Source of the DNA: Lachnospiraceae bacterium M18-1
GTDB lineage: Bacteria; Bacillota; Clostridia; Lachnospirales; Lachnospiraceae
Assembly (NCBI GenBank): GCA_000403295.2
Contig: KE159605.1
Location: 1,459,409-1,523,408 of the forward strand
Direction of reading: 5' to 3'
Length of the DNA: 64,000 nt
Both the position numbers and the translations under genes were made by a program. The stretch's first letter is position 1. Each line of letters starts with the position of its first letter. The notes under the pieces are model-generated. The model saw only the letters and a list, made by a program, of their open reading frames with translations, searched no databases and was not told the DNA's origin. Below, in pieces: positions 15,362 through 23,932 of this stretch.

Positions 15362-16024
15362 CTAAACCATCCTTCCGTCCTTCATTTTCATGCACACATC
15401 CGCCTGCCGTGCGACCTCCGGATTATGGGTCACTACGATCACCAGGTAATCTCTTTCATGTGCCAGCATTTTGAGAAGTTCTACAATGTGCTCTTCATTT
15501 TCTGAATCCAGGTTTCCCGTCGGTTCGTCCGCAAGCAGGATCCGTCCCTGGGCCGCCATGGCCCGGGCGATGGCCACCCGCTGCTGCTCCCCGCCGCTCA
15601 TCATTTTCGGATACTGATGGAAGATCTTCTTCCCCAGTCCCACCTCCTGCAGGCATTCTTCCGCCTGTTCCCGTGCTTCCCGCCGTGAGATTCCCTGAAG
15701 CTCCATGGGATACATGACATTTTCCACCGCATTCAAAAGGGGAAACAAGTGAAATGCCTGATAGACCACGGAAATCTGTTTTCTCCGGTAAGCATCCCGG
15801 TCCATCTCCAGAAGGTTTTCCCCTTCTACCAGTATCTTGCCGGATTCCGGGCAGTCCAGACCGGCAAGAAGGGAAAGGAAGGTGCTCTTTCCGGAGCCGG
15901 ATTCACCTGTAATGGCATACATGTTCCCGGCTTCGAAGGAACAGCTCACCTCCTTCACCGCCTCAATCTTCTGATATTTATTCTGATAAGAATAACTCAC
16001 ATTTTCTACTCTGATTTTTTCCAT
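15362..16024 (-). CDS. ABC ATPase, LolD/MacB type
   Basis: A 220-residue ATPase with Walker A GESGSGKST (residues 40-48), signature MSGGEQQRVAIARAMA, Walker B ILLADEPTGNLD and the switch VVTHN. The ADEPTGNLD motif assigns it to the MacB/LolD/FtsE branch that powers FtsX-type permeases, in agreement with the flanking genes. It starts 97 bp after the MerR-FtsX gene and ends 1 nt before the second permease. A 40-bp piece of this gene is duplicated at 12981-13020. Confidence 0.93.
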   Translation of the reverse strand: MEKIRVENVSYSYQNKYQKIEAVKEVSCSFEAGNMYAITGESGSGKSTFLSLLAGLDCPESGKILVEGENLLEMDRDAYRRKQISVVYQAFHLFPLLNAVENVMYPMELQGISRREAREQAEECLQEVGLGKKIFHQYPKMMSGGEQQRVAIARAMAAQGRILLADEPTGNLDSENEEHIVELLKMLAHERDYLVIVVTHNPEVARQADVCMKMKDGRMV

Positions 16025-16121
16025 TTACGTCCCTCTCAATCATATAGGACCCATCTGCCGCCACCTGTGTGCGCAGCAGATCGATCGCCGAACCCTTCCT
16101 TCATGAACCATCTGACACCCT

Positions 16122-18293
16122 TTACTGATGTGTCAGCACAGCCGCAATACTCATTCTTCCAAACATCCACAAGGCTGCCGCCGCTCCCAGCGTATAGCAG
16201 CACAAAAAGATACCCCAGACCATCCACGCCGTCAAAATGTCCGCGGTTCCGAATATAGCTCCGATTGCCGTACCCACTGCGCCCCCGCATGCCGCCAGCA
16301 GCATATGCTCCGCAAAGAATACCAGAGTGCAGCGTCTTTTGCTTGTTCCCAGTGCACGCATGATGGCGTATTCGCCCTTCCTGCCCTGGAGCAGCAGATG
16401 GGGCACGATATACCCTGAGAGCACAACGATCAGCAATACAAAGGGCAGAAATCCTTCCAGCAGGGAAATGCTTTTTTCCAGCCCCAGAGACGCCTGGATG
16501 AACACATCGTCCTCCATCCGCAGCGCAGCGCCCGCATAGTTCTCGTTAGATCCCGGAACCACGGAAGTCAGTCCCGGCTCTCTCAGGTCCTGCTTCAATT
16601 CGTTGAGCTTCATCGGCTCCTTCACGGTAAATCTCAGAGAGGAGGCAAAATAGACCTTGTCATTTTCTTCATAGATCTGCCGTACCGCCCCCAGAGGAAG
16701 CATGACCTCCGCCGCCATAGATTCCTCTGCTTCCGTATCATCGATCACCCCGACGATCTCCATTTCCAAAGGCTTCAGCCCTTCCCGCTCCAGCCCCAGG
16801 CCGATGGCCGCCCGGATGTAATGCTCCAGAGAACAGGACAGCCGGTCTCCCGGCTCCAGGTTATGACCCTGCAGAAATGTAGTTCCCGCGATGCACACAT
16901 CGCCGCTCTCCTGAAATTTCTCCCAGTTCCATCCATCCGCCCAGGTCAGATCCTTCTCACAGTCCTCATAGACTGATTCCAGATCGTTGATGCCCAGGAT
17001 CTGAAACTCGTCTTCCCAGGGAATGTCTCCTGCACCGCCGGCAGGATCCTTGTCTGCCTGTGCCGGCCCCTCTGCCCCGGTTCCTTTATCTGCCTGTGCC
17101 GGCTCCTCTGCCCCGGCTCCTTCGGCTGCCTGTGCCGACTCCTCTGCCCCGGCTCCTTTATCTGCCTGTGCCGGTTCCTCTGCCCCGGCTCCTTTATCTG
17201 CCTGTGCCGGCTCCTCTGCTCCGGTTCCTTCGGCTGCCTGCAGCGGCTCCTCTGCCTGCATGGCCTCTTCCATATCGCCGCCTTCAGCCTGCGCCATATG
17301 CCCGACCAGCTCCGCAGTTTCCCGGATCTTCCAGATATATGGGGACGCATAGACCATGTCCAGCACCTCCTGCCGGATAAACAACCCGCTGTTCAGGTTT
17401 CCCGCCCCGTTCATCACCACGGCCCGCACGGGGATCGCTTCCGGCAGTTCCTCAAACTGCTGTCTGGCGCTGACCAGATTTCCCAGATAAAATATCAGCA
17501 CCGCCACCGTCATCATACTGATCACCCCATTCAGAATGCTCTTGAAACGATGCCGCCGGATATTGGCCCCTATGGAATAAATCCCCTGGAACACGGCCCT
17601 CCTGTTCTTCCGGACTTCTTTTTTCACCTTCTCATCCTCCTCCCTGCTGCAGACGATCCGTGTCCGCGGTTCCTTCGTTTCCTGGTCCTGCTCCACCTTG
17701 CATGCCGCAGTGTAGGAAACGCCGTCCAACGTAAACTCCGGATACCTTCCCGGATGAACCATCCGGAACTTCCTCTGCCCCTCTTTTGCCCATTTCTGCA
17801 GTTCCTCCTCGAGCCGTCCCGCTGTATTCACCGTCCGGTCTGTATAGAAGGAAAACTGCCGCTGCCGTTCCTCTTCCGCCACCTGTTTGTAATCGTCCAC
17901 GATCCTCGCGAATACGCTTCCGCTTCCCGCCATATGCTCCATCCGGTCCAGGTAGCCGTCCACGTCGATGACTTCTGACTTTTCTTTCCGGATATTGGCG
18001 CAGACTTCCACCGCCGCCTGGATCTGCTTCTGCTGCTGCAGGAGAACTTCCTGCTGTTTGGCGGCGGCCTCTTTCAATGGCAGCTTTCCTTCCAGCACCA
18101 GTCCGATCTCCTTGATCGGCATGTCCAGCATACGGAGCATTTTGATCAGCTTCAGCCTGCGCAGATCCTCCCCGGAATAATCCCGGTAGGCATTGCCGGT
18201 GTCCCTGGCCGGTTCTAACAGCCCCTGCCGCTCATAGTAGCGGATGTTCTGTCTGGTGATCCCGGTCAGCTCTTCAATCTGTTTTGTGTTCAA
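16122..18293 (-). CDS. MerR DNA-binding domain fused to an FtsX-like ABC permease
   Basis: A 723-residue fusion. Residues 1-75 are a MerR winged helix (TKQIEELTGITRQNIRYYERQGLL), followed by a coiled dimerisation helix to about 120 and a linker. A membrane segment (about 253-275) then leads to a large extracytoplasmic domain and three C-terminal membrane segments with an FtsX-like NYAGAALR/GEYAIMRALG region. The outer domain carries about six tandem 12-residue Ala/Glu-rich repeats of the type EEPAQADKGAGA. I place the start at TTG 18293, behind GGGGGTG, because translation then opens with the canonical MerR N-terminus. An upstream in-frame ATG adds 27 unlikely residues. The ATPase and second permease follow. 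It may sense its own transported compound and regulate its own operon from the membrane. Confidence 0.85.
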   Translation of the reverse strand: MNTKQIEELTGITRQNIRYYERQGLLEPARDTGNAYRDYSGEDLRRLKLIKMLRMLDMPIKEIGLVLEGKLPLKEAAAKQQEVLLQQQKQIQAAVEVCANIRKEKSEVIDVDGYLDRMEHMAGSGSVFARIVDDYKQVAEEERQRQFSFYTDRTVNTAGRLEEELQKWAKEGQRKFRMVHPGRYPEFTLDGVSYTAACKVEQDQETKEPRTRIVCSREEDEKVKKEVRKNRRAVFQGIYSIGANIRRHRFKSILNGVISMMTVAVLIFYLGNLVSARQQFEELPEAIPVRAVVMNGAGNLNSGLFIRQEVLDMVYASPYIWKIRETAELVGHMAQAEGGDMEEAMQAEEPLQAAEGTGAEEPAQADKGAGAEEPAQADKGAGAEESAQAAEGAGAEEPAQADKGTGAEGPAQADKDPAGGAGDIPWEDEFQILGINDLESVYEDCEKDLTWADGWNWEKFQESGDVCIAGTTFLQGHNLEPGDRLSCSLEHYIRAAIGLGLEREGLKPLEMEIVGVIDDTEAEESMAAEVMLPLGAVRQIYEENDKVYFASSLRFTVKEPMKLNELKQDLREPGLTSVVPGSNENYAGAALRMEDDVFIQASLGLEKSISLLEGFLPFVLLIVVLSGYIVPHLLLQGRKGEYAIMRALGTSKRRCTLVFFAEHMLLAACGGAVGTAIGAIFGTADILTAWMVWGIFLCCYTLGAAAALWMFGRMSIAAVLTHQ
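17050..17255 (-). repeat. 36-bp tandem repeats inside the MerR-FtsX gene
   Basis: About six in-frame 36-bp units encode variants of EEPAQADKGAGA. Differences between units are mostly single bases, which indicates recent expansion. The tract lies in the extracytoplasmic domain of the fusion protein. Confidence 0.85.
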
Positions 18294-18421
18294 GCATACA
18301 CCCCCTGTATCCTTTCGGTAAAATCCTGCTTTTTGCTCCGCGGTCCTCATTCCTGCAAAAGCAGCTGCGGTCACGTTCCCGGATTCCCAAAATCACATAC
18401 GATTTCCAACTTTACGTGCTT

Positions 18422-18452
18422 ATTTTAAAGTATATAGCAGGTATACAGTCAA
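18422..18452 (-). promoter_or_regulatory. MerR-type promoter with 19-bp spacer
   Basis: On the minus strand TTGACT (18452-18447) and TAAAAT (18427-18422) are separated by exactly 19 bp, and the spacer holds the dyad GTATA-N7-TATAC. Over-long spacers containing a dyad are the hallmark of promoters untwisted by MerR-family activators. It lies about 130 bp upstream of the MerR-FtsX gene, so autoregulation is likely. Confidence 0.75.
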
Positions 18453-18481
18453 GGATTTTATGAAAAATTCTCTGTTTTATT

Positions 18482-18518
18482 GTTACTATAAGCGGCCGGT
18501 TAGGCCGTGAATAGTAAC
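18482..18518. repeat. GTTACT-type hairpin (family B, copy 2)
   Basis: The outer arms GTTACTAT/ATAGTAAC (8 bp) and inner CGGCC/GGCCG (5 bp) are joined by an AAG/TGA internal loop. The layout is the same as at 937-971, but with compensatory changes in both stems. Confidence 0.7.
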
Positions 18519-18524
18519 GAATTG

Positions 18525-18620
18525 TGCCCTTGGGCATACCTAAAGGCATCCCATCATAGCCATGCGGCCGTTTCATAAGGTATACCCAAGGGCCCCCATT
18601 ATGGCCATGCGGCCGTTATA
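18525..18620. repeat. Inverted and direct repeats upstream of the antitoxin gene
   Basis: GCCCTTGGGCATACCT pairs with AGGTATACCCAAGGGC with one mismatch. GCCATGCGGCCGTT occurs twice as a direct repeat. Together they form a structured, non-coding stretch between the MerR promoter and the antitoxin gene. Confidence 0.65.
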
Positions 18621-18717
18621 GCTACCTTATATTTATATTTTTTTGTCTATTGAGTTGATTTTGCATTGCAGATCGTGTGTATTATACATACAGTGAAATG
18701 CGAAAGGAGTTGATATC

Positions 18718-18993
18718 ATGGCATCTACAACAAATTTCAGCGTCCGTATGGACAGCGACATCAAAAAACAGAGTGAAAGCTTGTTCAATGAATTAGGTAT
18801 GAACCTTACCACCGCTATCAATGTATTCCTGCGCCAGTCTCTCCGCGTCGGCGGCTTCCCTTTTGACGTGAAGCTGGAACAGCCCAACAGGGAAACCGTT
18901 GCAGCTATGCTGGAAGCGGAACGCATTGCACATGATCCGAATGTGAAGCATTATTCTGATGTGGAAGAAGCCCTCCGGGAGCTAAAAAGATGA
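18718..18993 (+). CDS. RelB/DinJ-family antitoxin (orphan)
   Basis: A 91-residue type II antitoxin of the RelB/DinJ family. A ribbon-helix-helix N-terminus (TTNFSVRMDSDIKKQSESLFNELGM) with LTTAINVFLRQSL is followed by the toxin-neutralising C-terminal arm (VKHYSDVEEALRELKR). It has a GAAAGGAG ribosome site. Its stop overlaps an ATG in the ATGA arrangement where a RelE/YafQ toxin gene would normally start, but that frame closes after 20 codons and shows no toxin sequence. The toxin has therefore been lost, probably along with the changes that brought the IS1182 copy 300 bp downstream. Confidence 0.9.
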   Translation: MASTTNFSVRMDSDIKKQSESLFNELGMNLTTAINVFLRQSLRVGGFPFDVKLEQPNRETVAAMLEAERIAHDPNVKHYSDVEEALRELKR

Positions 18994-19052
18994 AGCTTTT
19001 TTTAATGCCTATCGGAAGGCCGCATAAACACAGCGATTATAGCATGGAATAA
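18990..19052 (+). pseudogene. Remnant or replacement at the toxin position
   Basis: A 20-codon frame begins at the ATG overlapping the antitoxin stop and encodes MKLFLMPIGRPHKHSDYSME, with no similarity to RelE/YafQ toxins that I can see. The 260 bp that follow (19053-19311) carry no credible gene, only a strong stem-loop around 19218-19252 (CCACAGCCGC/GCGGCTGTGG). Confidence 0.35.
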
Positions 19053-19311
19053 TAATTGAGCTTCACGGATTAAGGATAATGATATTCCGGCTGACATGGT
19101 AAGACGGGTTTCCTCTCTCTGCTTTTTCATTTCCTTGCGTAAAGCCTGCCGCCGGCTGGTTTTCCACACTCGGTAAAGTATACTCACGGTCGATAAAAAT
19201 GACTGTGGGTATCTCACCAGCCACAGCCGCAAAGCGGCATGTTTCCTTACGCGGCTGTGGGCGTCATATTATACTGTACGGCAGATTTATCTGGCACGCA
19301 GTATAATAATA

Positions 19312-21389
19312 AAAGGGGCTGTCGGGAAATAGCGATTTATGCCCCTGATAGGCAAGAAAAAACAGTCCGGTAAAAATTCAGGCTTTTTCAAGGCCCTGGA
19401 TTTTTACCGGACTGTTTTCTTCTTTCAGCAACATCTATTTTAGGGCGCAAAATCCCCTTGTTTGGATTTTGAGAAGCGCTCCTTTGGCTAAGCTGCTTTC
19501 TGCTCCTTTTTTTCTTCATATTTTTCGATTTCATGATGGATAAATCGGTGGTATTTCATGATGTTTCGACCGATTGCATACAGCATAAACTCTTTATATA
19601 CTTTTTCCGTTGAACGGTAGTTGAACCTTCGGAAGTCCTCGTTTTCTTTGATGTCTCCAAAGTGTCCTTCCGTCTGGATGGAGCGGGTCTGCCGTTTCAG
19701 GATACCCGTCTCACTCTGGATGTTCGCATTGGATTCTTCTTTCAGTTTTTCCCATCGTTCGTTGATCTTCATGACCTTACTTCGATCCGGTTTCTTTTCG
19801 GCATCATATTTATAAAGACACTTCGCTTTGTGCTCACAGCCGCTGCAGTCCGCACATCCGTATACCTCAAACGTCTGAGTATATCCAGCCTGTTCTCTGC
19901 TTTCTGTCCGGATATGGCGCAGGTCTCTTCCGTCATGGCAGATGTAATAATGCTCATCTTCAAAGACGGCATATGTCATGTTGTAATACTTTCCAATCTC
20001 TTCCTTGTATGCCCGGGTCTTCCGTTTCTCATGATCCTGGAGTTTGATATAGCTTTGGATTCCGTTCTTCTCCAGATACATCAGATTCTTTTCGCTACAG
20101 TAGCCGCTGTCGGCAGTCACTGCCTCCAGGGTATCTCCGAATGCTCTCTGATGCTTCTCCAAAACAGGGATCAGCGTATTGTAATCCGTCCGGTCGCTGC
20201 TCACATAACTGTGGACAATGAAGTAATTCTCTACCGCGATCTGGACATTGTATGCCGGCTTCAACTGCCCATTCAGCATATGGTCCTCTTTCATCCGCAT
20301 GAACGTTGCTTCCAGATCCGTCTTGGAATAGCTGTTACGGTCTTTCCCCATGATCTCAAAGCATTCCTTATATTCCATAAGGCGCCTGCCGCATTCTTCC
20401 AGTTCCTCATAAAGCTTCTGGATCTCTGGTTTATGCTTTCCCTTTCCGCTGACAAACAGAATCCCTTCGCCTTTTGCAATCTCCAACAGATTCTTCTGCA
20501 GTTTTAAGATTTCAAGCGGAGAACAATGATCAATCTCAATGAGGGTATTGTTCGAGATTTTCTTATACTTTGTCAGTTTCCGCCGCCTGTTTTCTTCGAT
20601 CACTTTTCTGATCTTTTCTATCCCCTCGATTATGAACATCCGGGCTTCTCCAAGATCATATTTTGCTCCATATCCATTCTCATACAAAAATGCGTTGTAC
20701 TTTGCATAAAGGGCATCTATGGTGTCCAAAAGACCGGCAAGATGATAGTTTATGCTTCCACGCCAGACAAACGTGTATCGGTTTGCGTTCGCTTCAATCT
20801 TTGTCCCATCAATATAGAGTTCTTTTAGCGTAAGGAGTCCTTCCTTTTGCAGGCGGCGCATAAACTGATGGTTCAATTCATCCAGGATTTCGCCCGTCAG
20901 TTTTTTTCCTTTAAAGTCATAAAAAGCATCTCTCTGGGGCTTCTGCCCTTTGGTCAGCCAGATAAAGGCAAGATCCCTCTGGCACAGATCCACAATACGG
21001 TCAACCGCCCGGACTCCCCGCATATTTGCGTAAGTAACCACAGCATACAACATGATTGGATTATACCCGGTTCTTCCCTTATCTGAATAGCAGGCCAGAA
21101 GGCCTGAAAAATCTAATTCCTCCATTACTTTTTTCAGGGTATAGACTGGATCGTCGTCGGGTAAACCCAATTCGTAGAAACTGAAGTTGATTTTTTGTTG
21201 CCCTATATCAAAAAAGTTGTTATAATAATCTCGTTTGAGCATAGTTCCATTATAACATGGAACGGAGAAAAGATGGTTGTTGTTAGCCATCTTTTTTCTT
21301 TTTTATTGGATAAATTTTAGTGGCAGGTGTGATCCGCACGGATCACACCTGCCACTGTGTAGGGCTATCTATTTCCCGACAGCCCCTTT
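19312..21389 (-). mobile_element. Complete IS1182-family insertion sequence
   Basis: The element is bounded by near-perfect 21-bp inverted repeats, AAAGGGGCTGTCGGGAAATAG at 19312-19332 and its complement at 21369-21389. It encloses one intact transposase gene on the minus strand. A target duplication is not obvious at either edge. A degenerate copy of the right end at 22795-22823 points to an older related insertion nearby. Confidence 0.88.
19488..21290 (-). CDS. IS1182-family transposase
   Basis: A 600-residue intact transposase. It has the N-terminal domain of the family (YNPIMLYAVVTYANMRGVR, RDAFYDFKGKKL) and DDE catalytic region motifs (YIDGTKIEANANRYTFVW, TADSGYCSEKN). A cysteine cluster (CADCSGCEHKAKC) precedes the terminal HFGDIKENEDFRRFNYR segment. 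Length and layout match full-length members, so the element may be mobile. Two ATG codons 16 residues apart could start translation. I keep the longer version because the ribosome site evidence is weak for both. Confidence 0.93.
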   Translation of the reverse strand: MANNNHLFSVPCYNGTMLKRDYYNNFFDIGQQKINFSFYELGLPDDDPVYTLKKVMEELDFSGLLACYSDKGRTGYNPIMLYAVVTYANMRGVRAVDRIVDLCQRDLAFIWLTKGQKPQRDAFYDFKGKKLTGEILDELNHQFMRRLQKEGLLTLKELYIDGTKIEANANRYTFVWRGSINYHLAGLLDTIDALYAKYNAFLYENGYGAKYDLGEARMFIIEGIEKIRKVIEENRRRKLTKYKKISNNTLIEIDHCSPLEILKLQKNLLEIAKGEGILFVSGKGKHKPEIQKLYEELEECGRRLMEYKECFEIMGKDRNSYSKTDLEATFMRMKEDHMLNGQLKPAYNVQIAVENYFIVHSYVSSDRTDYNTLIPVLEKHQRAFGDTLEAVTADSGYCSEKNLMYLEKNGIQSYIKLQDHEKRKTRAYKEEIGKYYNMTYAVFEDEHYYICHDGRDLRHIRTESREQAGYTQTFEVYGCADCSGCEHKAKCLYKYDAEKKPDRSKVMKINERWEKLKEESNANIQSETGILKRQTRSIQTEGHFGDIKENEDFRRFNYRSTEKVYKEFMLYAIGRNIMKYHRFIHHEIEKYEEKKEQKAA

Positions 21390-21546
21390 AAAACCTCTTA
21401 TTCTTTTCTATATCTTACGTTAGCTTTCCCTGCGGACGCGGCAAGTTTGCTGAAATTGTAATTCTCGGCAATTCTATAATTACTACAGTACCGATGCCTG
21501 TTTCTCCTTTCATTCCATTACCGTTTCCAGTGGAAGTGATCCATTC

Positions 21547-22515
21547 TTATACCAATATCGGCTTTTTTCCTTCAATGATAGCTTTTACCTCTTCAATACT
21601 CTTATCTGCCGCAAAAGCAATCTGCTCTAACGAAAAGCCCTTCTCATACATACTTTTTATAATTTTTGCTTCTCCCCTGGCTTCTCCCCTGGCTTCTCCT
21701 TTTTCAAAAATACCTTGGCTTAAGTTGCACAATTCTGACACCTCGCTTTCCAATTCCTTTGTCATCCTTATATGAAAATCTTCCTGCAGGATCCTCTTTT
21801 TTTCTTCGGGTTCTTTCACCGGAGAAAGCAGAATATCCAATAATTTTAATAAACCTGTATATTTATCATCCCCGGAACGCCCAAGGCAGATCATGATTAC
21901 AGTAAGCAGGTCATAATTTTCCCTTTTCTCTACGGCATCTCCGACCAGATTCTTTTCCCGGAGCACATATCTGTTGATCGTATTTTCCCTGTACTTTGGA
22001 GGGCTGGCACAGATCCAGATTGAATAGACCTTTTTAATTTTTTGATACTGAGTATCCGTAAATTCTACTCCATACTGTGAGGAGATCATCCGGCTGCAGT
22101 AGTAAATTCCCCGCTTAACGATCGGATATCCGGGATAAAAATCGTTTTGGGCTTCTACGTTAATGATCAGGCTTACAATTTCCCCTGATTGTGGGGCAAT
22201 CCCATAGAACCGGATGTCATAAGTAACGGTTCCTTCTTTTATCGTACTATCCTCGTTTTTAGCGCCTTTGACCTGTTCGCCCCTGCTTTCAGCCTCTTCG
22301 TCTGGATTTACCGCGGCTTTGGCAATCTGCGGATCGCCTTCAATATATTTTTCCGCGATCACATCCACATCAAAATCCCTGTATTCCTCCAGGCAGCTTT
22401 TCATGATCCACGCAAGGATAACTTTATTAGCAAGCAGTCGTTTGCATGCCGCGTCATAAGCCGCGTTATCTCCGGCAGCGGTAATATTTTTCGCAAGTGT
22501 ATTTTCAACTACCAT
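21547..22515 (-). CDS. Rpn-family PD-(D/E)XK nuclease (recombination-promoting nuclease)
   Basis: A 322-residue protein of the Rpn/PD-(D/E)XK transposase-like nuclease family. The core reads YDIRFYG followed by IINVEAQND, supplying the metal-binding D and E-x-Q residues of the nuclease fold. The C-terminal region contains the tandem GEARGEARGEAK and the KGFSLEQIAFAADKSIEEV helix-turn-helix-like tail seen in many Clostridial members. These proteins promote RecA-independent recombination or act in defence against foreign DNA. It lies alone between the IS1182 copy and a remnant of its right end, consistent with an accessory region. Confidence 0.88.
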   Translation of the reverse strand: MVVENTLAKNITAAGDNAAYDAACKRLLANKVILAWIMKSCLEEYRDFDVDVIAEKYIEGDPQIAKAAVNPDEEAESRGEQVKGAKNEDSTIKEGTVTYDIRFYGIAPQSGEIVSLIINVEAQNDFYPGYPIVKRGIYYCSRMISSQYGVEFTDTQYQKIKKVYSIWICASPPKYRENTINRYVLREKNLVGDAVEKRENYDLLTVIMICLGRSGDDKYTGLLKLLDILLSPVKEPEEKKRILQEDFHIRMTKELESEVSELCNLSQGIFEKGEARGEARGEAKIIKSMYEKGFSLEQIAFAADKSIEEVKAIIEGKKPILV

Positions 22516-22685
22516 CTATCGTATCCTCCCAACTGAGCGGTCTGTAATCCATATACTGACTATAGCAAAAATAACGGTTGCAGACAATGCTAAATAGAAT
22601 CATCATCCATATAAAACAGTCTATGCCATACGGGATAAAATGTCAATCGAAATAGCCGGGCAGAGTGTGAACTTTTGGACACATC

Positions 22686-22743
22686 GTTACAGTTCACACG
22701 GCGTCGTGCACCCTGCTGCACGGCGTCCGGCCAGTAAAGTAAC
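22686..22743. repeat. GTTAC...GTAAC hairpin (family B, copy 3)
   Basis: GTTAC at 22686 and GTAAC ending at 22743 enclose a strong inner stem (GGCGTCGTGCA/TGCACGGCGTC). A separate GTGTGAACT/AGTTCACAC pair overlaps the left arm. The interior is longer than in copies 1 and 2. Confidence 0.5.
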
Positions 22744-22794
22744 ATTTGCCATAATATCCAGCCCGTCTACACTCCGTTCCGGTCCGTCCTAAAG

Positions 22795-22823
22795 GGGCTA
22801 TCTATTTCCCAACGGCCCCCTTT
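22795..22823. mobile_element. Degenerate IS1182 right-end remnant
   Basis: GGGCTATCTATTTCCCAACG followed by GCCCCCTTTT closely matches the right terminus of the complete element (GGGCTATCTATTTCCCGACA followed by GCCCCTTT, 21362-21389). No left end or transposase sequence accompanies it. Confidence 0.7.
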
Positions 22824-22845
22824 TAGTTTTTATCAGATGGTCGTA

Positions 22846-23097
22846 TCATAGTATGCCATCATCCAGTGCAATCCCTCCGGCCAGAATCTGTGAAGGCCTG
22901 ACTATTTTGCATATCATATTTTTATGAGAATAGCAGGCACATAAAGTTTCTGCTCCTCTTTTCGCACATGCGTATACATTATGTATGTTTAAAGGATCGA
23001 TCCCTCCCATATCATCCTCTGTAAATCTTTCACAGCCGGGGATATCACCGTTAGTTTTTGAATATTGACATAAAAATAGCGGCGCAGCCTGAACCAA
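22846..23097 (-). pseudogene. Remnant of an NAD-dependent sugar epimerase/dehydratase
   Basis: An 83-codon frame contains DDMGGIDPLNIHNVYACAKR followed by GAETLCACY and KIVRPSQILAGGIALDDG. This matches the central SDR-family region of NAD-dependent epimerases/dehydratases (catalytic Y-x-x-x-K as YACAK, then the AE-LC helix and an RP-x-x-x-GP-like strand). The Rossmann N-terminus with the GxxGxxG motif and the C-terminal half are missing, so this is a decayed fragment, flanked by the IS remnant and a terminator. Confidence 0.7.
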
Positions 23098-23115
23098 AGC
23101 TGCGCCGCTATTTTT
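23072..23115 (-). terminator. Strong intrinsic terminator after the SWIM/SNF2 operon
   Basis: AAAAATAGCGGCGCAGC (23072-23088) pairs perfectly with GCTGCGCCGCTATTTTT (23099-23115), a 17-bp stem with A and T runs on the two sides. It lies about 70 bp past the stop at 23183 and could work in both directions. Confidence 0.88.
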
Positions 23116-23182
23116 CGGCGTTGATTCTCCAAAATTTCCACGTACTGGAAAACCAATCTTATGTTCTCAGTCTTCTGTCTTT

Positions 23183-23911
23183 CTAAAGCACTCCAAACAG
23201 CCCCTTTACCTCATCCTCTTCCATGATCCTGCTGCTTGGCTTTTCCGCATTTGCAAGCATCGCTTCTACCTTATTCGCCAGCGTGACGTCAATAAACCGG
23301 CCCACATCGATTCCCCGGAGTTCGAAGAACAGAAGCGGCTGTTCATCCAGCCTGACACCCACACCGTAAAGGGCGGCCGCCACGTGCTTGCACAGCAGGG
23401 CCCAGTCCGGACAGCTGCAGGTAAAGCTGATCTCAATCGGAGTCGGGAACAAGCCGTCCTTTCCCTGGAACAGCTCCTTCATCTCCTCCGGGAAATTCCC
23501 GGCAAGAAGCTCCTCCAGGTTTTCAATCTTTTTGCCGCATCTGCTGATGATCGACTGACATTTTTCCTCGGAAAGCGGGCTGATACGGATCTCTACTTTG
23601 TATGGCGTCTTGCGCGTCCCTTGCACCCGGGCTAAAATTTTCCCTTTCTGAATCTTCAGGTCAATGACCGCCCCTGTACGGATATAGCGCTTTCCCCTGT
23701 CCAGACGGCTTTCATAATCCGCATACCGCTCCAGGTTCTCACACCAGGCCTGTCCCCACCAGCTTTTTGTGATCGTTCTGCCCTGTACGGTCACCGGCTC
23801 CAAAACCTTTCCTTTTGCCTGCTCTTTTTTCCGGCTGGCCGCAGACTTCTGCCGAATCTCAGAAGCCGTAGGCTGGCTGTAGCGGGTAGAACTGTCCCAA
23901 TATTTACTCAT
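23183..23911 (-). CDS. SWIM zinc-finger domain protein
   Basis: A 242-residue protein with a SWIM zinc finger, C-x-C followed by C-x-H, visible in FTCSCPDWALLCKHVAA (about residues 163-179). The N-terminal part (KSWWGQAWCENLERYADYESRLDRGKRY) is the conserved partner domain common to SWIM proteins encoded beside SNF2 helicases. The gene starts 21 bp after the SNF2 helicase stop, so the two are co-transcribed and the products probably act together on DNA or chromatin-like complexes. The exact role in bacteria is not established. It ends ahead of a strong terminator. Confidence 0.92.
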   Translation of the reverse strand: MSKYWDSSTRYSQPTASEIRQKSAASRKKEQAKGKVLEPVTVQGRTITKSWWGQAWCENLERYADYESRLDRGKRYIRTGAVIDLKIQKGKILARVQGTRKTPYKVEIRISPLSEEKCQSIISRCGKKIENLEELLAGNFPEEMKELFQGKDGLFPTPIEISFTCSCPDWALLCKHVAAALYGVGVRLDEQPLLFFELRGIDVGRFIDVTLANKVEAMLANAEKPSSRIMEEDEVKGLFGVL

Positions 23912-23932
23912 ATCACATCTCCTGTTTTTCTA

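Noticed and set aside
17050..17255. CRISPR-like repeat array
   Set aside because: The repeats have no spacers, are in frame, and encode a protein repeat inside the MerR-FtsX gene.
19002..19232. 76-codon minus-strand frame after the antitoxin
   Set aside because: No ribosome site, no recognisable family, and it lies in decaying DNA beside the IS1182 element.
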